This document shows positions 26,705 through 34,371 of a stretch of 64,000 nt of DNA, in pieces (position 1 is the first letter of the stretch; the number at the start of each line of letters is the position of its first letter). Source of the stretch: an uncultured Bacteroidales bacterium (lineage in GTDB: Bacteria > Bacteroidota > Bacteroidia > Bacteroidales > Muribaculaceae); the NCBI GenBank assembly GCA_902787185.1, contig CADAFP010000023.1:26409-90408 (forward strand), read 5' to 3'. Position numbers and translations under genes: made by a program. The notes beneath the pieces are model-generated. The model was not told where the DNA came from, ran no database searches, and worked only from the letters and a program-made list of their open reading frames with translations.

Positions 26705-27738
26705 CTACTTGTTCTTAGCGGCCTGCACCCACACGGGTTCGGTGTCCATGACGGGTTTGTTGACGGCCATCACGCCCGAGAGGTTGTGCGGCACGTAGGG
26801 TTCTTCCAGATAGCGGATGTCCTCGGCCGTCAGACGGATGTCGAGCGAGCGCACGGCGCCCTCGATGTGGTGGAGTTTGGTGGCTCCCACGATGGGCGAC
26901 TCCACCTTGGTCAGCAGCCAGGCCAGCGAAATCTGTGTCATCTCCACGCCGTAGCGGTCGGCCAGTTCCACAACGCGCTCCACGATGCGGTTGTCCTGCT
27001 CGGCGGTGGCGTCATATTTGAAATGCATGAAGGCGTCTTTCTCCTGACGTGCGGAAGTCTCGCCCGGGCGTTTTGCCAGCTTGCCTGAGGCCAATGCGCT
27101 GTAGGGTGTCTGTGCGATGTTGTCCTCGCGGCACAGCGGCTGCATCTCGCGCTCCTCCTCGCGCATGATGAGGTTGTAGTGGTTCTGCACGCTGATGAAC
27201 TTCGCCCAGCCGTTTTTCTCGGCCAGGGCGTTCATCTTGGCCAGCTGGTAGGCATAGGCGTTGGCGATGCCGATGTAACGGGCCTTCCCGTGCGGACAGC
27301 CTCGTTCATGCCCTCCAGGATTTCCTCGGCAGGCGTCTTGTAGTCCCAGATGTGGTAGATGTACAGGTCCACATAGTCCATGCCCAAATGCTGCAGGCTG
27401 CTGTCGATGTTGTTCAGCACATGCTGGCGCCCGTTGATGCCGTTGGCAATCTCCTCGTCGGTGCGGGGCAGGAACTTGGTAGCCACCACCACGTGCTCGC
27501 GCCGTGCCATGTCGCGCAGAGCCCGTCCCACATATTGCTCCGACGTGCCCAACTGATAGGCGATGGCCGTGTCAAAAAAGTTCACGCCCAGGTCGAGGCT
27601 GCGGCGGATAATCTCCCGTGTCGGCTCCTCGCCGATGGTCCATGAATGCTGGCCGATGGTCGGGTCGCCGAATCCCATGCAGCCCAAACAGATGCGCGAC
27701 ACACGCAAGTCAGAATTTCCCAGTTTTACGTATTCCAT
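26705..27738 (-). pseudogene. Aldo/keto reductase, broken by a one-base deletion
   Basis: Two frames encode one aldo/keto reductase of about 344 residues. The upstream part (27738-27232) has the N-terminal barrel with DTAIAYQLGTSEQYVG, ATKFL and YIYHIWD. It then runs into nonsense (RPVTSASPTPMPTSWPR) after AVRTG. The downstream part (27235-26705) continues with NGWAKFISVQNHYNL, the cofactor segment SPIVGATKLHHIEGAV and the C-terminus. Adding one A in GGGAAGGCCC (about 27283-27289) restores VRTGKARYIGIANAYAYQLA, the expected family sequence. It is therefore a recent frameshift or a sequencing error. A -7-like box lies at 27768-27775. Confidence 0.85.
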
Positions 27739-27853
27739 AACCCAAATGATTTATCGTTTCCAAGACACAAAGATACAAAAAAATAAAAATTTGTGAACCG
27801 CCTATGTCGATTTTTTGATTACTTTTGGAGCAAGTAATCAATTCAAGAATGAT

Positions 27854-29389
27854 ATGAAGAGGATATTGACATGGATGCTGGCGCTGGCCGTGGTGGCTGG
27901 CGCGGGCGCTAAGACCAAGGCGGTGAAAACGCAGCCGCAACTGAAGTTTGACCCGACGATAGGGGAGACGAGGACCTTGACGATGCCCGATGGCCAGGAG
28001 GTGAACTACACGGCCTATGAGGGCATGTTTTTCGTGACCAACGTGGAAGACTCCGCCTATCAGACCATCAACGTGTATGTGCCCGATGGAGCGACGCAGC
28101 AGACGCCTATACTGTTGCGCACCTATGTGGGCGGCTATATGGCGGCTCCCGCTCAGCAGCCCAAGGCCAGCGACGCCACGGGCAGGGCTTTGAAGGAGGG
28201 CTATGTGGTCGCCATCCCGGGCAGCCGTGGCCGTAACTCGACGGTGGTCGCCACAAGAACCGACAAGAAGGCGGGTATCAAGAAAGGACAGACCATCTAC
28301 ACGGGCCGTGCTCCTGCCGCCATCTTGGACCTGAAGGCCGCCATCCGCTATCTGCGTCAGTTTGACGACGTGATGCTGGGTGATGCCGAGACAATCATCA
28401 CCGACGGCACGAGCGCCGGTGGAGCGATGTCGAGTCTGATGGGCGCCACGGGCAACAATCCCGCCTATGAGCCGCTGCTGTGTGCCATGGGTGCCGCCCA
28501 ACAGCGTGACGACGTGTTTGCTGCGGTGTGCTATTGTCCGATTATCGACTTGGACCATGCCGATATGGCCTACGAGTGGCTCTATAACGGTACCGACAGC
28601 CGTCAACAGGGCGATGCTGACGTGCTCGCCGTGAGCGACGAACTCAAGGCGCAGTTCCCTGCCTATCTGGAAAGTCTGAACCTGCACACGCCCGACGGCA
28701 CACCCCTCACTGCCGACAACTACCTGGATTACATCAAGCGTGAAATCATCCGTTCGGCACAAATCGCCAAGAATGCCGGTGCCGAGATCCCCGACAGCCT
28801 CGGCTTCACGTTCAGCAAGGAAGAGATGGGCGGAATGCCACCCATCAACGGCGGCGTGCGTCCAGGCGGAGGCCAGATGCCGCCCATGATGCCACGTGGT
28901 GGGCGTGGCGGTGGCAAGCCGGGTGATTACATCATCGATCTGGACATGGACAAGTATCTGAATTATGTCGTATCCACCCAGCCGCTGAAGACCGCGCCCG
29001 CCTTTGACACCCAGGGTGTGGCAGGAGGCCGTGCCTCGGGCGAGAACGAGGAGTTTGGCGACAAGAGTGGCAGCAGCGTCAACTTCACCGATTACAGTGC
29101 CGCCAAGACCGGCTCGACGGTGACCGATGAAATCCGTGAAAACGTGCGCCTGATGAACCCGATGAACTTTATCGGCGACGGTGTGACCGACGTGGCTCCC
29201 CACTGGTACATCCGTCACGGGGCCCGCGACCGCGACACCTCATTCCCCGTGCCCATCAACCTCGCCCTTAAACTCCAGAACGCGGGCAAGGACGTCAACT
29301 TCCTGCTGGCATGGAACCGTCCCCACAGCGGCGACTACGCCCTCGACGAACTCTTCGAGTGGATAAGCAGCATCGTGAACGGTAAATAA
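27854..29389 (+). CDS. Exported subtype B tannase-like hydrolase
   Basis: 511 residues with a signal peptide (MKRILTWMLALAVVAGAGA). The alpha/beta hydrolase has the nucleophile elbow DGTSAGGAMSSL and RTYVGGYM near the oxyanion region. The C-terminus has HGARDRDTSFPVPINLALKL and NRPHSGDYAL, which carry the Asp and His of the tannase triad. Tannases cut the galloyl ester bonds of gallotannins and alkyl gallates. An unusual Gly/Pro-rich loop (MPPINGGVRPGGGQMPP) interrupts the lid region. It is exported, so it would act in the periplasm or outside. Another esterase with the tannase fold is possible. It lies 2 bp from the end of convergent AraC 2. Confidence 0.8.
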   Translation: MKRILTWMLALAVVAGAGAKTKAVKTQPQLKFDPTIGETRTLTMPDGQEVNYTAYEGMFFVTNVEDSAYQTINVYVPDGATQQTPILLRTYVGGYMAAPAQQPKASDATGRALKEGYVVAIPGSRGRNSTVVATRTDKKAGIKKGQTIYTGRAPAAILDLKAAIRYLRQFDDVMLGDAETIITDGTSAGGAMSSLMGATGNNPAYEPLLCAMGAAQQRDDVFAAVCYCPIIDLDHADMAYEWLYNGTDSRQQGDADVLAVSDELKAQFPAYLESLNLHTPDGTPLTADNYLDYIKREIIRSAQIAKNAGAEIPDSLGFTFSKEEMGGMPPINGGVRPGGGQMPPMMPRGGRGGGKPGDYIIDLDMDKYLNYVVSTQPLKTAPAFDTQGVAGGRASGENEEFGDKSGSSVNFTDYSAAKTGSTVTDEIRENVRLMNPMNFIGDGVTDVAPHWYIRHGARDRDTSFPVPINLALKLQNAGKDVNFLLAWNRPHSGDYALDELFEWISSIVNGK

Positions 29390-29390
29390 C

Positions 29391-30290
29391 TTATTTGGAC
29401 CGTTGCTTCAGATAGGTGCTGGGTGAAACACCGTAGAATTTCTTGAACATGCGGGTAAAATGTTGCGGATAGTCGAATCCGAGTTGTTCGGCTGTCTGTG
29501 CAATGCTTTCGCCGCCGATGAGCAGTTTCTGCGCCCGCTGCATGACGAAACGACGGATGGCATTGCTGGCTGTGTCGTCGGTCATCTGATGAATCAGGTC
29601 GCCGAAGTAATTGGGCGACAGAAACAATTCCTGGGCGCAGTACTTTACTGTGGGCAGTCCATGATTGCGATAGATGCCCTCGGCATAATACCTGTTCAGC
29701 AGGTTCTCGAACCGTGTCAACAGGTCGTTGGTCTTTGCCGTTTGCAGTGATAGTTGCTTGGCGTAGAAACGGGCCACATGTTCAAGCACCAGTTCGATAT
29801 AAGACACGATGATGTGTTGCTGGTGTTCATCATCATTGCCGCTCAGTTCATTTCTTAAGGCTTCTAACAGGGTAACGATATTCTGTCGCTGGCCTTCGTC
29901 CATGAGCAGGGCCTCGTTGGTGTTATAGGAGAAAAAACTGTAGACATGCATCCGCCTCTCCAGGTCGGTGCCATGTATCAGTATGGGGTCAAACAACAGG
30001 GCCCATCCCTTGGTCTGAATTTCCTCTCCGATGTCTGCCTTGCCGCCTATCTGACCAGGCGAGACGCACATCAGGGCATGGCGGTGCAGGTCATAGGTTG
30101 TGAGGCCATAGGTCAGTTCCTCCAATGTCTCGTCGGCAATGAATAGCCCATAGACATCGTAGTTGTTCAACGAGTGCCTGCAATGCTCCAACTCGTCGTA
30201 GTGGATGACCGAAACGAGCGGATGCAGCACCGGAGCACCGATGTACTGGGCATAGTCGTTGACGTTATGAACCTTTAAGATTTTCTCCAT
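29391..30290 (-). CDS. AraC-family regulator 2
   Basis: 299 residues from the Met at 30290 (MEKILKVHNVNDY). It has the same architecture and much the same sequence as AraC 1: HPLVSVIHYDELEHCRHSLN in the sensor and ELFLSPNYFGDLIHQMTD plus EQLGFDYPQHFTRMFKKFYG in the helix-turn-helix domain. It diverges from the aldo/keto reductase/amidohydrolase/cupin operon at 30431, its probable target. Its stop lies 2 bp from the tannase stop. Confidence 0.9.
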   Translation of the reverse strand: MEKILKVHNVNDYAQYIGAPVLHPLVSVIHYDELEHCRHSLNNYDVYGLFIADETLEELTYGLTTYDLHRHALMCVSPGQIGGKADIGEEIQTKGWALLFDPILIHGTDLERRMHVYSFFSYNTNEALLMDEGQRQNIVTLLEALRNELSGNDDEHQQHIIVSYIELVLEHVARFYAKQLSLQTAKTNDLLTRFENLLNRYYAEGIYRNHGLPTVKYCAQELFLSPNYFGDLIHQMTDDTASNAIRRFVMQRAQKLLIGGESIAQTAEQLGFDYPQHFTRMFKKFYGVSPSTYLKQRSK

Positions 30291-30358
30291 CTCAGGTGCA
30301 AAAATAATCATTATTTTGTGATAATCGGTAAAAAAGGTTGATTTATCAGTAATTCGAT

Positions 30359-30391
30359 TTGGCCCAGAGATTGGATTTCGTCATACCTTTG
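30359..30391 (+). promoter_or_regulatory. Promoter region of the AraC 2-linked operon
   Basis: TTG (30359-30361), 22 nt, TACCTTTG (30384-30391), 39 nt before the ATG. On the other strand a -7-like box for AraC 2 lies at 30299-30306. Confidence 0.5.
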
Positions 30392-30430
30392 CATCGAGAA
30401 AACTAACATTCATTTTAATCAAGAATCACT

Positions 30431-31375
30431 ATGATGAAGGAGACAAAGATTGCTTTGGGTACCTGGGCTTGGGGTGCAGGCGCATTTGGCGGTGATGCCG
30501 TGTTCGGTTCCAATACCGATGTTGAGAATCTGAAACCCGTGTTTGAGGCGGCGATGAAGTCTAGACTGAACCTGTGGGACACTGCCACGGTTTATGGTAT
30601 GGGCGAATCGGAGCGCATCCTCGGCACGCTTGCCAAAAGCGTGAATCGTGACGATTTGATGATTTCTACCAAGTTCACCCCTCAACTTGCTGAGATTTAT
30701 GAGAACAGCGTCGAGAAGATGGCCGATGCATCCATCGAGCGCATGGACTGCCGCTACATCGACATCTATTGGATTCATAATCCGATGGATGTGGAGCGCT
30801 GGACACCAGGGCTTATCCCCTTGTTGCTGAGTGGTAAGGTGAATCGCGTGGGCGTTTCCAACCATAATATTCAAGAGATTGAACGTGCCAACGAAATCCT
30901 GGGTAAGGCAGGCTTTAAGGTATCGGCCGTTCAGAATCATTTCTCGTTGCTGTACCGCTCCAGCGAGAAAGGCGGCGTGCTTGACTACTGCAAGAAGAAC
31001 GGCATCGAATTCTGGGCCTATATGGTGCTGGAGCAAGGTGCGCTCAGCGGCAAGTACAACAAGGCGAACCCGCTGCCCGAGGAGAGTGACCACGGCAAGA
31101 AATACAACCCCGTACTGCCTCAGTTGGAGGCCTTGACCAATGAGATGACCGCCATCGGTCAGAAGTATGGCGCATCGTGTTCACAGATTGGCATCGCTTG
31201 GGCTATCGCCAAGGGAACGCTGCCCCTCATCGGAGCGACCAAGGAGCGCCACGTCATTGAAGCAGCCGAGGCCGCAAAGATTCAGCTGACAGCCGAAGAG
31301 GTGGCAAGGTTAGAGCAACTGGCGGATGCCACTGGCATCGACACCCGTGGCGGCTGGGAACACAGTATGGAATGA
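30431..31375 (+). CDS. Aldo/keto reductase
   Basis: A 314-residue cytoplasmic NAD(P)H-dependent reductase with a TIM barrel. Catalytic residues lie in DTATVYGMGESERILG (Asp, Tyr), ISTKFT (Lys) and IYWIHNP (His); the cofactor segment is LPLIGATKERHVIEAAEA. It is the first gene of the operon divergent from AraC 2; the next gene starts 1 bp after its stop. It would reduce an aldehyde or ketone of unknown identity. Confidence 0.92.
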   Translation: MMKETKIALGTWAWGAGAFGGDAVFGSNTDVENLKPVFEAAMKSRLNLWDTATVYGMGESERILGTLAKSVNRDDLMISTKFTPQLAEIYENSVEKMADASIERMDCRYIDIYWIHNPMDVERWTPGLIPLLLSGKVNRVGVSNHNIQEIERANEILGKAGFKVSAVQNHFSLLYRSSEKGGVLDYCKKNGIEFWAYMVLEQGALSGKYNKANPLPEESDHGKKYNPVLPQLEALTNEMTAIGQKYGASCSQIGIAWAIAKGTLPLIGATKERHVIEAAEAAKIQLTAEEVARLEQLADATGIDTRGGWEHSME

Positions 31376-31376
31376 T

Positions 31377-32360
31377 ATGAGAATCAGCGTCACGTTACTA
31401 TACATGGCTATGGCCATAAGCATGATGGCTCAGGGAGTGATGGATGTGCACAGCCACATCATCACTCCTGGCTTTGTCTCAGCGCTGGAGCAGGAAGGCA
31501 GGCTCATGGAGGAGGGCTTCCCGTTGCCCAAATATGACGTGGAGAGCCATCTGCGCTGGATGGATGAGGCGGGCGTCGAGACCTCGGTGCTGACGCTGGC
31601 GGCCCCTCAGCCGAAATCGGCTGCGGTCGTGAGGGCAACCAACGAGGAGGCTGCCTGCATCAAGCGCGAGCATCCGGGACGGTTCCTGTTCTGCGCCGCA
31701 TTGCCGCTGCCCGACGTGCAGGCGGCTATCCGCGAGGCCGTCTATGCGCTCGACACCCTGGGGGCTGACGGCATCAAGTTGGCGACCAATGTCCAGGGAC
31801 AATACTTAGGTGTGCCGGAATTGGACACGCTGTTTGCCGTGCTTAACGAGCGGCAGGCGGTCGTTATCCTGCATCCGCATTGCCCTAATCCCGTCAACCG
31901 TGAGGTGATGGCCCAGACACCGCTCGCCATGCAGGAATACCTGTCGGAGACCACCCGTGCCGTGAGCAACATGATCAGCCGCAATGTGCTGGCCCGCTAT
32001 CCCCATGTGAAGGTCGTGGTTCCCCATTGCGGAGCCTATCTGCCGCTGGCTGTGCCGCGCATGAAGTCGCTCGCCCCCGTCATGCAGGCCAATAAAATGG
32101 TGGGCGACATCGATTGGGAGGCCAACCTGTCCGCACTCTACTATGACCTGGCGGGAGCTCATTCGCCCGAGACCATCCGCATGATGCTCACCATCACCAC
32201 ACCCGACCATCTGCTGTATGGCTCCGACTATCCCTATGTGGCCCCGCAGGTGCTCACACAGAGCCTGGCGAGGATGAAACAGTACCTCACCGACGAGGCC
32301 GACCTGGCCCCGTACAAGGAGATGTTCCTCTACAAGAATGCATATCAATTATTTAAATGA
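31377..32360 (+). CDS. Exported amidohydrolase-2 (ACMSD-like) decarboxylase/hydrolase
   Basis: 327 residues from the Met at 31377. A signal peptide (RISVTLLYMAMAISMMAQG) precedes an ACMSD-type barrel with the metal motif MDVHSHIITPG, the His in VVPHCGAYLPLA and the catalytic Asp in YGSDYPYVAP. The family includes amino-carboxymuconate-semialdehyde decarboxylase and non-oxidative aromatic acid decarboxylases. With a tannase next door, decarboxylation of a phenolic acid is an attractive but unproven idea. Its export is unusual. It starts 1 bp after the reductase. Confidence 0.85.
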   Translation: MRISVTLLYMAMAISMMAQGVMDVHSHIITPGFVSALEQEGRLMEEGFPLPKYDVESHLRWMDEAGVETSVLTLAAPQPKSAAVVRATNEEAACIKREHPGRFLFCAALPLPDVQAAIREAVYALDTLGADGIKLATNVQGQYLGVPELDTLFAVLNERQAVVILHPHCPNPVNREVMAQTPLAMQEYLSETTRAVSNMISRNVLARYPHVKVVVPHCGAYLPLAVPRMKSLAPVMQANKMVGDIDWEANLSALYYDLAGAHSPETIRMMLTITTPDHLLYGSDYPYVAPQVLTQSLARMKQYLTDEADLAPYKEMFLYKNAYQLFK

Positions 32361-32370
32361 CCATAAGCTG

Positions 32371-33150
32371 ATGAAGAAGCTATCAATCCTGTTATTGGCT
32401 GCCTTGCTGAGCCTGTCTGCCGCAGCTCAGGCACAGACCATTTTCCCTGCCGAATTCACCGCTCCCGCCGAGTTTAACACGGGCACTGTCCACATCTCAG
32501 TCCTCAGTCGCAGTGAGCGGCAGATGACCACCAATTTCCTCTTTGAGCAGGGTAGCCGCAACTCATGGCATTACCATCCAAATGCCACTCAAGTGCTGAT
32601 GGTGCTCAGCGGCGAGGCCTACTATCAGGAGGAAGGCCAGCCCAAGCAGCTGCTATGCAAAGGCGACTTGGTGACCACAGCGCCCAATGTGCGCCATTGG
32701 AATGGAGCCACGCCCTGGAGTGCGGCCGAGTGTATGACCGTTACCGAGATAGCCGAAGGTGAAGAGCATGCCGTGCAGTTGCGCAAGGTGACAGATGAGG
32801 AATTTTCAAGTCCCATCACCTGCGAGAATATGATTGTGCGCATTGCCGAAATCGAGGTCTATCCTCAATATTTGGAAGAGTATCTGGCGTTTGCCAACGA
32901 GGTGGACCGCCTGAGTGTGGAGCGTGAGCCGGGCGTCATCTGCCTGTTCCCGATGCAGAGTGCCGACGATGCGACACAAATCTGCATCCTCGAGATTTAC
33001 GCCTCGGATGCCGCCTACCAGGCGCACTTGAAGACCGAGCATTTCCAGAAGTACAAGCAGGGCACATTGCACATGGTGAAAAGCCTGAAGTTGCCCACCA
33101 TGCAGCCCCTTGACCCCGAGACAATGCGACTGATCTTCAAGAAGAAATAA
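32371..33150 (+). CDS. Exported cupin/antibiotic-biosynthesis-monooxygenase fusion
   Basis: 259 residues from the Met at 32371. It has a signal peptide (KLSILLLAALLSLSAAAQAQ). The N-terminal cupin has RNSWHYHPNATQVLMVL and PNVRHWNGA. The C-terminal ABM/YgiN-like domain (about 155-245) has IVRIAEIEVYPQYLEEYLAF and EPGVICLFPMQ. YgiN-like proteins are quinol monooxygenases that need no cofactor; cupins are often dioxygenases or isomerases. The start is near the stop of the preceding gene, so they share a transcript. Confidence 0.85.
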   Translation: MKKLSILLLAALLSLSAAAQAQTIFPAEFTAPAEFNTGTVHISVLSRSERQMTTNFLFEQGSRNSWHYHPNATQVLMVLSGEAYYQEEGQPKQLLCKGDLVTTAPNVRHWNGATPWSAAECMTVTEIAEGEEHAVQLRKVTDEEFSSPITCENMIVRIAEIEVYPQYLEEYLAFANEVDRLSVEREPGVICLFPMQSADDATQICILEIYASDAAYQAHLKTEHFQKYKQGTLHMVKSLKLPTMQPLDPETMRLIFKKK

Positions 33151-33185
33151 CAACGGGGTGTTATGCCATCATTCAACTAAAATAT

Positions 33186-33222
33186 CATAACCGCGCGTGC
33201 GTTAGCACGGTTATGTTACGGA
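33186..33222. repeat. Palindromic element between convergent genes, copy 1
   Basis: CATAACC (33186-33192)/GGTTATG (33209-33215) encloses GTGC-gtta-GCAC. The sequence GCACGGTTATGTTACGGAG (33205-33223) recurs with two changes at 40646-40664. Probably a bidirectional terminator. Confidence 0.65.
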
Positions 33223-33304
33223 GAATGAATGATGACATACCGTCTTATGTTACCAAAATGTTTTTTTTGGTGCACCAGCCTGATTTTATTGTAGTGTGGG
33301 AATT

Positions 33305-33886
33305 TTACTTTCTCCAGGCGCCGATGACTTCGCCGATATAGACGGCGTGGATGCCCGCGTCAAACCTGCTGTAGAATTTGCGGGGAGTGTCGTTGCGGAA
33401 GTCCTTCTCCTCTTGATGGAAGGCGGTGATGATTTCGCACTCGATGACGGTCTTGGCCTCGGTGTAATAGGGCGTTCCGCTGGGCGTGTAGGCCACATGC
33501 AGACCTAATGCCGCCGCTTTGTCGCCGTCACGGCCGCTGTGGCTGCCCATGTAATTTGCCACCTCCTCGTCGTCAAACTCCATGATGGTGAACCTCGGGT
33601 AACGCTCCATGAACTCATAGGTGTAACGCGCGGGGGCGACATAGACACTCACGGTCAAGCGGTTATAGCCCAGATAATTGCCCAAACTGCCCCAACCGAT
33701 GGTCATGGCGTTGTGTTCAGTCTTGTCGCCGGACAGCAGGATGGGTGCGTGGGAAAAGAACGTGAACGCATTGTCGGTGAACTCCTCTTTCAGGTTCATC
33801 TCCTTGTAGCCCTCAAGGGACTGGGCGAAAGCGTCTTGCAGCGAAAACATAGTCAAAATAAAGGCTAAAATGATATACTTCTTCAT
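33305..33886 (-). CDS. Exported flavin reductase-like protein
   Basis: 193 residues. A signal peptide (MKKYIILAFILTMFSLQDAFA) is followed by a flavin-reductase/FMN-binding split barrel with NAMTIGWGSLGNYLG and YNRLTVSVYVAPARYTYE. Most relatives are cytoplasmic flavin reductases or flavoredoxins, so export is notable. Single gene, convergent to the cupin/ABM operon. Upstream are the nine CTAG repeats. Confidence 0.85.
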   Translation of the reverse strand: MKKYIILAFILTMFSLQDAFAQSLEGYKEMNLKEEFTDNAFTFFSHAPILLSGDKTEHNAMTIGWGSLGNYLGYNRLTVSVYVAPARYTYEFMERYPRFTIMEFDDEEVANYMGSHSGRDGDKAAALGLHVAYTPSGTPYYTEAKTVIECEIITAFHQEEKDFRNDTPRKFYSRFDAGIHAVYIGEVIGAWRK

Positions 33887-33891
33887 ATTTT

Positions 33892-33967
33892 CTAGTTTTT
33901 CTAGTTTTTCTAGTTTTTCTAGATGTTCTAGATGTTCTAGATATTCTAGATATTCTAGATTATCTAG
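33892..33967. repeat. Phased palindrome array, CTAG every 9 bp (nine copies)
   Basis: CTAG begins at 33892, 33901, 33910, 33919, 33928, 33937, 33946, 33955 and 33964, exactly 9 bp apart. Spacers change stepwise: TTTTT three times, ATGTT twice, ATATT twice, ATTAT, ATAAG. It lies between the flavin reductase start and the HMA stop. Confidence 0.95.
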
Positions 33968-33991
33968 ATAAGTTAACTCCTAACCTAAAAC

Positions 33992-34321
33992 CTACATATT
34001 TGGGCACTCTTCTTCCCCGTCGGTGGCAATCTGCTCGTCTTCCTTGACTTCGCGGGCGTTGTAATTGATTTTCTCAAAGCCCTTGATGATGTTCTCGACG
34101 GTGGTCTTGTCGGCGTCATAGGTGATGGTGACCGTTTGGTGCTCGACGTCGGTCACGATTTTCTTGATGCCCTTCTCAAAGCGGATGTTTTCCTTGATGC
34201 GCTTCTCACAACCCTCGCAGTGCATCTGTGGAACGGTGGTGAGTACAACGGTCTTGATGTCCTTGGCGCTGGCCATGATCATAGTCAGCAACATGACGGT
34301 CAACAGAATTAATTTCTTCAT
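33992..34321 (-). CDS. Exported heavy-metal-associated domain protein
   Basis: 109 residues. A signal peptide (KLILLTVMLLTMIMASA) and an HMA domain with the metal site MHCEGC and basic residues KRIKENIRFEKG. The acidic tail ends CPNM. It is probably a periplasmic Cu/Zn-binding protein. It lies just downstream of the TonB receptor on the same strand, which suggests joint metal handling. Confidence 0.88.
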   Translation of the reverse strand: MKKLILLTVMLLTMIMASAKDIKTVVLTTVPQMHCEGCEKRIKENIRFEKGIKKIVTDVEHQTVTITYDADKTTVENIIKGFEKINYNAREVKEDEQIATDGEEECPNM

Positions 34322-34346
34322 TTTATCTCTTTTTTAAATTGTTATA

Positions 34347-34371
34347 CTAGGGACTAGAAACTAGAAACTAT
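34347..34371. repeat. Phased array, CTAG every 7 bp
   Basis: CTAG at 34347, 34354 and 34361 and CTAT at 34368 are exactly 7 bp apart. The last copy overlaps the stop codon of the TonB receptor (34368-34370). Confidence 0.75.

Noticed and set aside
25381-29218. Long antisense open frames opposite the anchor J and tannase genes
   Set aside because: Same reason: no recognisable protein features, and the sense genes have signal peptides and catalytic motifs.
14258-33150. Polysaccharide utilisation locus
   Set aside because: No SusC/SusD pair and no glycan-degrading enzymes in this stretch; the GH3 gene at 52096 stands alone.
33892-33967. CRISPR array
   Set aside because: Repeat unit is only 4 bp within a 9 bp period; there are no 20-40 nt repeats or spacers and no cas genes.
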